A stretch of 64,000 bases of DNA from the NCBI GenBank assembly GCA_037127255.1, contig JBANSL010000006.1:85483850-85547849 (forward strand). The letters run 5' to 3'. Source of the stretch: Persicaria tinctoria (Eukaryota > Streptophyta > Magnoliopsida > Caryophyllales > Polygonaceae). The notes below the pieces were generated by a model. It saw only the letters and a program-made list of their open reading frames with translations. It did no database searches and had not been told where the DNA came from. Each line of letters begins with the position of its first letter. The first letter of the stretch is position 1. Below, in pieces: positions 54,891 through 64,000 of the stretch. A program made the translations under genes and the position numbers.

Positions 54891-55594
54891 CGAAAATTTC
54901 CCCCCAAACAGATGCCTTTGAACTTTGAATTTGTGAGAAGATCGTCGAACAGATTTAAAGTTCGCTATTGATCTTTCGATCTGATTTGATTTGGTATTTG
55001 CTTATGATTTCATTTCGGCTTTTCTTCTTCTTCTTTTTTCACCAGAATGAAAATTTACGGAGACAACAATTCCAAAAGGGCCTTAGTGACAACATGAAGC
55101 TCATGTATGAGTTCAAACCTGAATAGGTGTAGTTGAACAACATTCTATAAACGCCAACATAAATTTTCTGAAACATTAGCTACCCGTGAGAATTACACAT
55201 GTATTCCCATTGAAAGGGGAAGGTTGGTGTTGTTTTTGTTTTTGGGGCTCCATCTAGCGTTCTTGACTAGCTAGACTGCCTACGTACCCTCTTCATGAGG
55301 GATCAAGCCATTCGTAGTTCTTTTTAGGCACCCTTTTCTTCACATATTCGACAGGGTGCTTCGGTTTCGGACTAACTTCAAGTCTATCATTTCTCGTTCA
55401 TTGAACTGGGATTTTTTTTAATTTTTACCGCATCACTCAAATCGTTTGGGCCCACCTTCTAGGAAGGGTTTCCTAAACGCTTCGACTATCATTTGCGAAC
55501 TGAATTTGACATATTTTGGTTGTCAAACGTCCTACGTACTCCTTGTTGGAGATCAAGTCATGACGTAGTTCTGGGCAGTTTGACTCTGGAGGCT
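54891..55594 (-). other. Ret-G 3' untranslated region
   Basis: This lies between the pol stop and the LTR. On the minus strand a G-run with flanking A (about 54898-54910) and a purine-rich tract (about 55017-55040) are candidate polypurine tracts. No gene is seen. Confidence 0.55.
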
Positions 55595-56577
55595 TCACGT
55601 GAAATACTTCTTCACGAATTTTCCATTCACGCAGGAGTATACCACTTCACCTTCGACATTTGAGAGTAGGGCTGATATACGAGCTAACGAGCTCGAGTAG
55701 TGGGTGTTCAAACTCGACTCGTTTACAAACGAGCCGAGCTCGAGCTCGAGCCTCATTTTCTCGAGCCGAGCCGAGTCGAGCTCGAGCTACTCACAAAATG
55801 TAGATCTATGAGTCAAAGTGAATGGAGTCCAAAAGGCAAAGCGGCTGACAGACTCTTTAGAAGAAGAGGTTAAATAAAACCTAGGGAAAGAACTGTAATT
55901 TCACCTACGAAACGAGATATACACCCTATTTACAAGGGGTTAAATAAAACCTATTTACATGGGGTTAAATAAAACATAAGGGGAGAACAGTAATTTCACC
56001 CACAAAATGAGTAATTTCTGAGCTCGAGCCGAGCTCGAGCTCAGAATTCTGCTCAAGCTTGGCTCATATTTAATTCGAGCGAGCCCGAGTCGAGCTTTTT
56101 TCTGAGCCGAGCCTGACCCGAGCTCGAGCTACTCGGATCAAGTAACAGCCCTATTTGAGAGTTCATACGCCCCTTTAGGGAAAAATTTGGTCACCACATA
56201 AGGACCTTCCCATTTTGCTTCAAATTTGCCTTGAGATTTTCGGTTGATCACAATTGGTCGCCTAATGGTAAGGACCAAATCACTAATACCGAATGAGCAA
56301 AATTTGACCCGTTTATTGAATGCCCCAGTTGGGCTTGGTAGATTTCCAGTTTTTGTTGTGTTGCTAGCCGATGCTCATCCAATGCTTCGAGCTCGGCTAG
56401 ACGAATCTTGACATTCTCTTCCGGGTCAGTGAGCTGAACTGCAACTCTGAGAGATGGCAACTGAATTTCTAAGGGTAAAACAGCTTCAGACCCAAAGACC
56501 AGGTTGTAGGGCGTACAACCAGTCGATGTGCGCGTTGTTGTCCGGTAGGCCCATAATGCCTCTGGTAGCCGTTCATG
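55595..56577 (-). pseudogene. Ret-G integrase C-terminal part, split by a MITE
   Basis: The minus strand encodes the integrase C-terminal region (LPSLRVAVQLTDPEENVKIRLAELEALDEHR-type helical segment, then after a frameshift near 56290 a module ending VVYSCVNGKFVKKYFT). A 487-bp hAT MITE interrupts it at 55667-56153. The natural stop is TGA at 55595-55597. An upstream TGA at 56578-56580 separates it from the integrase core in the same frame. Confidence 0.78.
55667..56153. mobile_element. hAT-type MITE in Ret-G pol
   Basis: The ends TAGGGCTGA and ACAGCCCTA are inverted repeats. TTTGAGAG (55659-55666 and 56154-56161) is an 8-bp duplication. The interior is rich in CGAGCTCGAG palindromes and has no coding capacity. 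Removing it restores continuity of the pol reading on either side. Confidence 0.92.
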
Positions 56578-57621
56578 TCAATCTCTTTTGGATTTTGACA
56601 CCATCTTCTTTAGGATCTTGCATAGCAATTTATTAAATGCCTCAGCTTGACCATTTAATGAAGGGTTATAGCTAGATGATAAGCTATGCTTAAACCCAAA
56701 CTTCTCGCTCAACTTCACCAGCATCTGATTTTTGAAGTAGAGAGCGTTGTCTGAAATGATTTTTGAAGGAACTCCATATCGATAGATCAAGTGAGTTCTT
56801 ATGAAGTTAGTGACTTCTTTAGCTCCCACTTCCTTCAATGGTATAGCTTCTGCCCATTTTGAGAAGTAATTTGTAGCAGCCAGAATATACTGGTGTCCTC
56901 GAGAGGAGGATGGCTTTATACACCCTACAATGTCGAGACCCCATGCATTAAATGGCCAGGACAAAGTCGTTGGGTGCAACATTTGAGGAGGCTGGTGTAT
57001 GAAGTCGCTGTGAATTTGACAAGCGTGGCAAGCTTTAGAAAAATCCATGGCATCTTTCACCATTGTTGTCCAATAATAGCCCAGACGTTTGATTTGACTA
57101 GCTAATTTTGGACCGGCTTGATGCGCTCCGCATACCCCAGCGTGGGTTTCTGCGAGGATATATTTTACTTCTTCATTTGACAAGCATCTTAATAACATTC
57201 CATCGAACGTCCTTCGATACAAATTGTCATTCTTAAGTAGGAACCTTGACACTCGCCTTTTAACATCCACTCTCTTTTTAGCATCATTAGGAAGGACTCC
57301 ATGACGAAGATACTCAATGAGCGGTTGTCGCCATTCTGTTTCTTCCTCAACTTCATATACGGAAACGACATCCACTTCTTCATTGGGCTCCGCTCGCTCC
57401 AAAGCTGACATAAGCAAATGTCGCTCCCCGATTGTAATCTCGATTTCTCTTTCACTTGGCAATGTCAGTGACGCGGCCAATTTATCCAATCCATCTGCTT
57501 GGCCATTTTCGGGCCTTGATATATGCACAACTTCTATCTGACGGAACTGGTGCATGAGATGCCTGGCTCTTTGATGCAAAAGAAGCAAATTTGTGTTTTT
57601 GACTTCATACTGGCCATTCAG
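56578..57621 (-). pseudogene. Ret-G second RNase H end and integrase core
   Basis: The minus strand continues the RNase H C-terminus (RHLMHQFRQIEVVHISRPEN, GQADGLDKLAAS), then integrase: the zinc-binding segment (HAGVCGAHQAGPKL, CHACQ) and catalytic D (WGLDIVG), D (IISDNALYFKN) and E (NGQAEAFNK). It is bounded by in-frame stops TAG (57622-57624) and TGA (56578-56580). Confidence 0.88.
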
Positions 57622-59547
57622 CTACATGATTACTAACTGAGAGTCACCAAACACCTTTAATGGGTCAACGTTCATCTCAAGAGCTATCTCTAGGCCAATG
57701 ATGAGTGCCTCATATTTTGCCACGTTGTTTGTGCAGTTTTCTAAAAGAGAAAATGAATAAGGCACTATTCCCTCGGTTGGGGTGATGAATACTATGCCTA
57801 CTCCGACCCCTCTTCTCTTTGCAGCACCATCAAAGTATAATTGCCAAGATTTTTCTTCTGTCATGAAGACTTCTTCATCTGGCAAATCATCCACTAACTC
57901 CTCGTTATCGAGAATAGGATGGGCGGCTAAGAAATCAGCTATGACTTGCCCCTTGACCGTCTTTTGAGGCACAAACTTGATGTCAAAGGGAGCCAAAAGC
58001 AGAGCCCATATAGCTAGTCTTCCTGACAACACCGTCTTGGACAAAATGTATCGCAAAGGATCAGCTCTGGAGATTAATGTAATTTGATGAGACAAGAGAT
58101 AATGCCGTAGCTTTTGGATAGCAAAGATCAACGCCAGACATTTCTTCTCCATAGCAGGATAATTTAGTTCTGCCCCAACCATCGTTCGACTGATGTAGTA
58201 CACGGCATTTTCCTTTCCTTCATCATTATTTTGGGCCAACATTGCCCCTAACGACCGCTCAAGACTTGCGGTGTACAAGACTAAGGGTTTTCCCTGAACT
58301 GGTGCCATGAGGACTGGCGGGTCATTCAAATATTTCTTAATGTCGTCGAGAGCATTTTGATAGGCTTCGTACCATATGAACGGAACATCTTTCTTCATCA
58401 ACCTCAGAAAGGGTTGACACCTCCCCGTCAGATTTGAAATGAAACGCCGGATGTAGGCAAGTTTGCCCTGTAGACATCGCAACTCACGGAGATTCCTCGG
58501 GGCTGGCATTTGCAAGATTGCCTTGATTTTATCAGGGTCAATTTCTATTCCCCATCCTCGAACAATGAAGCCAAGAAACTTGCCAGATGTCACACCAAAG
58601 GCACATTTGAGGGGATTCATCTTCAATTGGTGTTTTCGCAACCTCTCGAAGATTCTCTTGAGATCATCCAAATGATCCTCTCTTTTCATTGTTTTCACCA
58701 CTAGGTCATCCACGTAACACTCAATGGTGTTGTGAAGCAGATCATGAAAGATCACCGTCATGGCTCTTTGATAGGTCGCTCCCGCATTTTTCAGACCAAA
58801 AGGCATTACTGTATAGCAATATGTGTCAATAGGTGTTCGGAAAGCTGTTAGCTCTTCATCCTCGGGATGCATTTTAATTTGATTATACCCGGAAAAGCCA
58901 TCCATAAAGGATAGAGCTTGAAAGCCCGTGGTGGAATCAACCAACAACTCGGTTATCAGAAGAGTGAATTCATCCTTGGGACATGCTTCATTTAAGTCCC
59001 GAAAATCCACACAGATATGTATTTGGCCGTTTTTCTTCTTGACGGGAACAATGTTTGCCAACCAGATTGGGTATTGGACCTCACGAATAAATCCAGGCTC
59101 AATGAGCTTGTTGACTTCAGCTTTGATCTACACTGTCAGCTCGGACCGAAAACGACGTTGAGCTTGCTTTACTGGCTTTTCCTCTTCGGTGACGGATAAC
59201 TTGTGAATAGCCATCTTAGGATCCAAACCAGGCATGTCTTGATATCCCCAAGCAAACACATCTCTATATTCGTTGAGAAGATGATCGTATGATCGTCTTT
59301 CTTCTTCCGTTAGCAAAGCACTAACGAATACGGGCTTAGGGTCTTCTGTAGTCCCCAAGTTGATCTCTTGTAGTTTGTCAACCATAGCTTGACCACCCTC
59401 TTCCATTTCTAGCGGGCCAGGTTCCACATTAAGAAAATCCTGAGGATCTTCGCTTGGCTCACTCCTTGTATAGGTCAACACCATATTTACTTCTTCTGTT
59501 TGAGCATCCATGGGATCCTCATCTTCGTAAGTGGAGGTTTCTGGCAT
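57622..59547 (-). pseudogene. pol: Ret-G reverse transcriptase and dual RNase H
   Basis: The minus strand starts with an acidic lead and RT entry (YRDVFAWGYQDMPGLDPK, PVKQAQRRF). A TAG at 59128-59130 interrupts, then come RT blocks (IVPVKKKNGQIHICVDFRDL, MDGFSGYNQIKM, VMPFGLKNAGATYQRAM, catalytic YVDD). The first RNase H has Thr-Ala (LVLYTASLERS) where active enzymes have Asp. A second, archaeal-type RNase H (WQLYFDGAAKRRGVGVG, YEALIIGLEIA, FGDSQLVI) keeps its acidic residues. This dual arrangement is characteristic of Tat-lineage elements. Confidence 0.9.
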
Positions 59548-59700
59548 CTTATTCTTCAGCTTTCAATTTCTGGTCTTCTTGGTGTTGGCCCTTTTGTGTT
59601 TAGGCACATTAACTCTTCCAAGCCTCTCGAACACAGAAACTCTTGGAGCACCTGTCCCAAGCCTTTTGAAAACTGTGACTCGAGGTGCATTTGTTGCGTC

Positions 59701-60072
59701 TTATGAGAACATATTTTGCTCTTGGCTTGTTAGAGTCATAGGCTCCAAGACTTTGGCAGACAATAACTCCCCCTCTTGAGAGATTTGTAGATCATCCATC
59801 GAGATCTCATTGAGGGATTTCCGCGAAGCTTTGCTTCTCAATAGAGGTCTTGTCGCCTTAACTTTGATGGCCTTATGATGCTTTGAAGAGGCTTGCTTGA
59901 CTGGTGCCTTGGAAGACTCACCCTTGAACACCACCCTTATGTTTTCGTTTCTTTTATCTCCGAGATGTGTTTGAATGACCAACTTCTTCTTTGGAATGGA
60001 TTGGTCGATTTTGCGGAGAGGATAAGTGTAGCTTGTCATTAGGGAGTGCATAGCCTTCTCTGCTGCATTCAA
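59701..60072 (-). pseudogene. Ret-G linker between protease and RT
   Basis: This 123-codon minus-strand frame is basic and Ser/Lys-rich, followed beyond a stop by two VF(K/E)RLG repeats (about 59610-59680). Such VF.RLG repeats are known upstream of RT in Tat elements. A frameshift at about 60070 separates it from the protease frame. Confidence 0.65.
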
Positions 60073-60629
60073 TGGTTTCTGGTCGGGTTGTCTCTTATCC
60101 TTCGGACGTATCGCCGACTCTTCTTTTCTTCGGACGAGAGAGACCTTGGGTGACGGGGACTCCTCTTAGGCCATTGCTCCCTTTGAGGACTGACACTTTT
60201 ACCCTCCTCTTTCACTTCCACGCGTGGATTGGAGTTAGAGTGAACAGTCTTGTAGAATTTGGCGTCTGTGTAATTAACGCTTTCACCTTGAAAAGGATCA
60301 CTATCTCCACGGATAGTCCTTTCATTTCCGTTTTCATCGGTGTACTTCAAGCACTGATGAAGTGTAGAAGCAATCGACTTGCTGGCATGGAGCCATGGCC
60401 TCCCTAGCAAAGCGTTATAGGAGGTTCCAGCGTCGATCACATGGAAAAGTGCATCCTTGTAGAGATCGTCTAGAACCACTTTCAAGGCAATGGCGCCAAA
60501 AGCTTTTTGTCCCACCTGGTTGAAACCTTGAATGGTGAGCAATGTGGGCGACAAATGATCGACGGTCAATCCCATTGCTTCCAAGATCCGTAAAGGTAAT
60601 AGATTCACCGCAGACCCACAATCCAGCAA
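60069..60629 (-). pseudogene. Ret-G aspartic protease region
   Basis: The minus strand encodes a retropepsin-like core: MLDCGSAVNLLPLRIL with the catalytic Asp followed by Cys where Ser, Thr or Gly is usual, FGAIALKVVLDD, and NALLGRPWLH, then a basic tail. The start shown is an internal Met. The natural frame probably continues upstream from gag. Confidence 0.8.
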
Positions 60630-60688
60630 GATTTTGTTCCAATCGTACCTGTGACATATAAGGGTCTATTGTGATCGGTGCTTCCTAA

Positions 60689-61410
60689 TTAGAGGTCTCC
60701 GTCGGAGATTGTTATGGATGCCATGCATGAAGCACATTGAGATGGAGTGGGTAAAGTCACCTCATCAACCTCCGCTTGATCCACTTGATCTTTATAATCT
60801 TCCGGGTCCATGAGAGCTTGAATTAAGGCTTTCCTTAACTCGGGGGACATTTGCAACGCATCATATACACTTAAGCGTGCTAGAATGTGCTTTAAATGGA
60901 CGATCACATCGTACTTCACCTGCTCCTTAAAAGAAGCTTTACGAAGCAACACATGCCTCCGTGGCACGACATCTTTTTGGGCGGATGCCCCAGCTTCCTG
61001 GTCTTTCTGACCCAATGTAGGAGTCTCCTTTTCAACCCCCTTCTAAAAATTTGTAGCATTTGGAGTCTCATTGAAAAGTGGCCCCCTCCCTTTCCCTTTT
61101 TCCTTCGGCTTAGGAGGTGACAATTTTTTTCCCGAACGAAGGGTAACTTCATCAGCCTCGAACTCCTCTTCCTCAACCGTGTCGGCCCACGGGGCCATGC
61201 AACATTGAACAATTTATTCTTCCTAAAATAACTCCTCTTCAGAAAAATCATTTTCCAAGAGCTCTTTCGGAATATAGTCTTTCAGAGTAAAGATCCGGCG
61301 TATAGGCTGGATATACTCTTCATCAGAATCATCTTCTGATTTCTTGTTCTTCTTGTTTTTGTTCTTGTTTTTCTTTTTCTTATTTTTCTTCTCGGGCTTT
61401 CTACCGACCA
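60689..61410 (-). pseudogene. Ret-G region between gag and protease
   Basis: Several short overlapping minus-strand frames lie here: a Lys-rich linker with KNKNKKNKK and an acidic end (61223-61410), then EVTLRSGK and a helical segment (VKYDVIVHLKHILARLSVYDALQMS) before the protease. A TAG near 61042 and frameshifts break the frame. The helical segment is commonly found before protease in Tat polyproteins. Confidence 0.6.
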
Positions 61411-61412
61411 TT

Positions 61413-62756
61413 CTAAAGCCCGTAAGTCCAGTACACCGGGTACTCTTTAGATGAGACCTGCCACATAGAACCATCCCCACCGTCTTCGTCGTGTGAAAAT
61501 GATTCTTCAATGTTGGCCTCATACAGAGTCGGACAATCTAGTTCTTCCCTTGGCATGTCAGGATATGCCCATACGGTGCGAACTTTGTCCCGCAACAAAA
61601 ATTGTACTGGGGCTGCCTTCGGGGGCAGTAAAACTGTGGGGATGTCATCTTCTTTGACGACTCCTGATGAAGAAATGACCTGAGCCTCTTCTACCACCGA
61701 GATAGGGTTTGATGAGGCTGCTGGGCCCTTAGAGCTTGCACCTTCGATTTCAATTTCTCCCTTGTTGATCATCCTTTCCACGATGTCCTTGAACACATAG
61801 CAGTCTTCAAGAGGATGACTAACAATTCGGTGATAAGGGCAATACTTTGTATCACCCATTTTGTTAGCCTCGTTTGGCCTCTTTGGCTCGGGGAGTGACA
61901 ACATATTCTCTGTCATCAGTTCATTGAATATCCCTCTTACATCTTCATCGTCAAAGGGATACCTCTTCTGCTTTCTCTCTTCGAGAGACAACCTTTTAAC
62001 GAGCTCTTTAGCTTGCCCCTTTTCTTGTATTTTAGGATTATTTCCAACGGATTTTCCACGAGGCTTGATGAACGTAGCCATGGATTCTCCTCTTTTTGGT
62101 GACTTTTTGTTGCCATCCTTCCTCGTCTCATTGATTTGAGGTCGGCTTGTTGCGGGCTTGCGTCGAGCTAGTTGACGTTCAACGTTGCAGGCCTTTGAAA
62201 CCAATGTGTCAAAAGAACGGGGTTCTGCACTACCAACATGTATAGCAAGCTTTGTGAGTAGGTTGTTGACACACATCTGCACGCATGCCTCTTCGCTCAA
62301 TTTTTCTGAACAATGAAGTATCAAACTTCTCCACCTTGCGATAAAGTCATTTGCGGACTCATTCGGTCTTCGCTGTGTATTAGCCAGATCCATGATGAAC
62401 ACCTTGGCTTTCGAGCTCACGAACTGAGCCAAGAATTCCCTTTGCAGGTAGTCCCATGTATGGATAGACTCAGGTTGAAGCTGAGTATACCATGTGAATG
62501 CGGATCCCCGTAGTGATTGGACAAATTGTCTTATCAGTAGCTGATCACTCAAGGCAGTTTCTCCACATGCCGAGTAAAAGTGAGCTAGATATTCACGCGG
62601 GGACCCATTGAGGCTGCTAAATTTATCAAAATTCGGCCTTTGGTAGTTCGGAGGAAATGGGATCGCGTCGAACTCCGCAGGATAGGGTTTTCTATATAAC
62701 CGATCACCGGCGGAATCTGAGAAATCTTGAACTCTCGGATCCCTTGTGCGATCCAT
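61413..62756 (-). CDS. gag: Ret-G gag, capsid part
   Basis: A 447-codon minus-strand frame holds the gag domain (RLYRKPYPAEFDAIPFPPNY, FDKFSSLNGSPREYLAHFYS, FVQSLRGSAFTWYTQLQPES, FLAQFVSSKAKVFIMDLAN, ANDFIARWRSLILHCSEKL). A basic linker and a Cys-His motif (KYCPYHRIVSHPLEDCYVFK) typical of Tat-type gag follow. The first residues overlap the preceding frame and the true start is upstream. A frameshift near 62700-62740 probably separates the two parts. Confidence 0.82.
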   Translation of the reverse strand: MDRTRDPRVQDFSDSAGDRLYRKPYPAEFDAIPFPPNYQRPNFDKFSSLNGSPREYLAHFYSACGETALSDQLLIRQFVQSLRGSAFTWYTQLQPESIHTWDYLQREFLAQFVSSKAKVFIMDLANTQRRPNESANDFIARWRSLILHCSEKLSEEACVQMCVNNLLTKLAIHVGSAEPRSFDTLVSKACNVERQLARRKPATSRPQINETRKDGNKKSPKRGESMATFIKPRGKSVGNNPKIQEKGQAKELVKRLSLEERKQKRYPFDDEDVRGIFNELMTENMLSLPEPKRPNEANKMGDTKYCPYHRIVSHPLEDCYVFKDIVERMINKGEIEIEGASSKGPAASSNPISVVEEAQVISSSGVVKEDDIPTVLLPPKAAPVQFLLRDKVRTVWAYPDMPREELDCPTLYEANIEESFSHDEDGGDGSMWQVSSKEYPVYWTYGL

Positions 62757-63127
62757 TCTTTTATTTCCTGAGGAGAGATAGAAGCGCTGCTTTCTCCCGT
62801 CTTGGGAATCTCTTGCCTATTCTCCGAATTTTGCTCTTCCCTGTTCTCCGAATTTCGCTGTTGGAGTTGGTCCATGAGCAATTTAATTGGAGCGTCCCTT
62901 TCCTCTAGCTTCTTTTGTAATTGCTGGAGCTGCTCTTCAGTGCTTGTTGCCCCAGTTACTAGAACTGGCATGCTTTCAATTTTTTCTTCAGAGTCATTGG
63001 ATGACCCTCCCTCGCTTACGACAAGCGGAAAATCCTCCTCTTGAAACAGAGAAGTAGAGTCCCCATATAATGGAGAATTTTGTTTTTCTTCTTGAACCGT
63101 TTCTGGATTCGAAGATTGAGTGGTCAC
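62585..63127 (-). pseudogene. Ret-G gag N-terminal part
   Basis: The minus-strand frame is acidic and Ser/Gln-rich with a predicted coiled coil (EEQLQQLQKKLEERDAPIKL, MDQLQQRNSEN) and a segment IKEWIAQGIREFK that usually precedes the gag domain. The last 45 residues are out of frame with the capsid part. Confidence 0.65.
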
Positions 63128-63359
63128 TCTAGCTTATGACTCGGCCTTAGACATAGACCTTGTCACTCGCCGCTCACATTTTTCTAACTGGGTAAAAAGC
63201 GATGTTGATTTCTCGGCTATAGCTAGACCCTTTCCTTTCTTATGGGCTTGAGAAGCCTTAGATGTCTCCTTTTGAGGCTTGGCCGGATTTGGTACCCCAA
63301 CCTCTGGAACCTTGCCCCTTTAAGCCTTCATAGTTGAGGATATTGTCTCCGACTCCTCA

Positions 63360-63869
63360 TCAGAATAGGAGGTAATTAACCAAAACCTGGACTACATTGT
63401 CCATGTCGACAGGGATAGACCCAAAGAAAATTTTCCTCGGGCTATCGATAAGATCCTTGGCAGCTCTCCCCAGTGTTGCATTGGCCTGTTCCAAAGCAGG
63501 GGAACGAGCCAATTTGCGAAGAGCTCCAGTTTTTCCACGTTGGGAGCCACACTTACGCACCCTCTTCCTGCGAGACTTGTTTTCCTTCCTCGCCTCATTC
63601 ACAGCTGGCTTTGAGACCTTTGTCGAGTTACCGTTTCTCTTGATAACTCGAATGATTGGCCCACGAGCAGGCCTAGGATTGAGCTCCTCCCCGCCGGTTA
63701 CATCGTCCCTGATAGCTTCGAAGTTGTTGTCAGTTGGGATCTCAGCGGTGATCGACTCTCTAGTCACGTCATGTTGAACCTTGAAGGACCTCTTCTTCAT
63801 CCAGCGGCCACCTTCCACGAGAAAGGTAGCAGGTAGTTCGTTGAAGTTGACAATAGCTCTTGGTTCCAT
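63360..63869 (-). CDS. Ret-G upstream open frame, unrecognised
   Basis: A 169-codon minus-strand frame begins 94 nt after the LTR end (MEPRAIVNFNELPATFLVEG). It contains a strongly basic middle (NKSRRKRVRKCGSQRGK) and ends NYLLF. Tat/Ogre elements often have an extra ORF between the primer site and gag, and this position fits. I cannot assign a domain or function. Confidence 0.5.
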   Translation of the reverse strand: MEPRAIVNFNELPATFLVEGGRWMKKRSFKVQHDVTRESITAEIPTDNNFEAIRDDVTGGEELNPRPARGPIIRVIKRNGNSTKVSKPAVNEARKENKSRRKRVRKCGSQRGKTGALRKLARSPALEQANATLGRAAKDLIDSPRKIFFGSIPVDMDNVVQVLVNYLLF

Positions 63870-63941
63870 TTTTCTCCTACAAATAAGAAATAGGCAAATA
63901 TTAGCATCAACACAACTAAGAGATGAAAAGGCAAAAAGGGT

Positions 63942-63963
63942 CCCACTGGGCGTGCCAAAAATA
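63942..63963 (-). other. Ret-G primer site region
   Basis: On the minus strand TTTTTGGCACGCCCAGTGGG follows the LTR end. TTGGCACGCCCAGTGGGAC is a primer-site form seen in plant Tat-group elements. The tRNA species is not assigned here. Confidence 0.6.
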
Positions 63964-64000
63964 TGTTAAACAAAAATGCGCGAATAATTGTAAAACATAT
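63964..64000 (-). mobile_element. Ret-G 5' LTR, first 37 bp in window
   Basis: The 37 bp match 44910-44946 with one substitution (TGTTAAAC versus TGTTGAAC). The LTR continues beyond the window. Confidence 0.9.

Larger units (their letters stand above)
44910..64000 (-). mobile_element. Ret-G, Tat-lineage Ty3/gypsy element with nested insertions
   Basis: This large minus-strand element extends past the window. It has a 3' LTR (44910-45534 plus 52743-54890), an internal region with pol, protease, gag and an upstream frame (54891-63963) and the start of a 5' LTR at 63964, which repeats the 44910 sequence (TGTT(G/A)AACAAAAATGCGCG). Reverse transcriptase with an inactive first RNase H and a second, archaeal-type RNase H is diagnostic of the Tat group. 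It hosts Ret-F and a hAT MITE and has many stops, so it is old. Confidence 0.88.

Overview
This window is plant nuclear DNA, most likely eudicot heterochromatin or pericentromere. The sequence supports this through tRNA-iMet and tRNA-Asp type primer sites, Ty3/gypsy gag-pol genes of plant type, a plant L1-type LINE with a C-terminal RNase H, hAT-type elements with 8-bp target duplications, and long (TA)n tracts. No intact host gene was found. The only host-derived coding piece is one exon of an MRS2/CorA-type magnesium transporter at about 42.29-42.42 kb. Nothing looks bacterial: no operons, ribosome binding sites or CRISPR arrays were seen.

Left block (1-30.2 kb): a four-deep nest of Ty3/gypsy elements. 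Ret-D (minus strand, 17596-23435) is the host. Its integrase gene was entered by Ret-A1 (plus strand, 1-4391 and 17417-17595, starting before the window). The 3' LTR of Ret-A1 was entered by Ret-B (4392-17416, target duplication CATAG). The 3' LTR of Ret-B was entered by Ret-C (10294-16642, target duplication TACCG). Ret-E (23436-27810) interrupts the leader of Ret-D. Ret-A1, C, D, E and F (F lies further right) share one LTR family (TGATGCGGG...CCCGTATCA), an iMet-type primer site and a long leader. D and F carry gag and pol. C and E carry only gag plus a decayed protease stretch and the tail of pol, so they look like non-autonomous passengers. Ret-B belongs to a related family (LTR TGATGTGATC...ACTCATCA) and has lost its integrase core. 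The family-A and family-B pol frames run through the polypurine tract into the 3' LTR. This and the TGATG termini fit the CRM-type chromovirus group, but that assignment is tentative.

Middle block (27.8-43.2 kb): two hAT-type non-autonomous elements, one with tRNA-like A and B boxes; a full-length L1-type LINE (30658-36295) with a perfect 19-bp target duplication, two ORFs overlapping as ATGA and four premature stops; a 3.4-kb TIR element (37266-40711) packed with short repeats around a GAACCACT core and sitting in a (TA)n tract inside one of the hAT elements; a small MITE in another (TA)n tract; and the MRS2 exon fragment.

Right block (43.2-64 kb): an Athila-type LTR, primer site and gag start (Ret-H) cut off by a large Tat-lineage element on the minus strand (Ret-G, from 44910 past the window end) that carries dual RNase H domains. 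The 3' LTR of Ret-G holds Ret-F (45535-52737, target duplication ACTTC), and its integrase tail holds a 487-bp hAT MITE (target duplication TTTGAGAG).

The most unusual observation is a run of inverted-strand joins in these retrotransposons. Ret-C is flanked by one 5-bp target duplication but has U3 ends on both sides and a perfect palindrome where two U5 ends meet. Ret-A1 has an inverted pol segment joined at an 8-bp microhomology. Ret-B carries a 36-nt perfect antisense copy of its own RNase H region in its integrase tail. Together these suggest aberrant cDNA joining and template switching whose products were still integrated.
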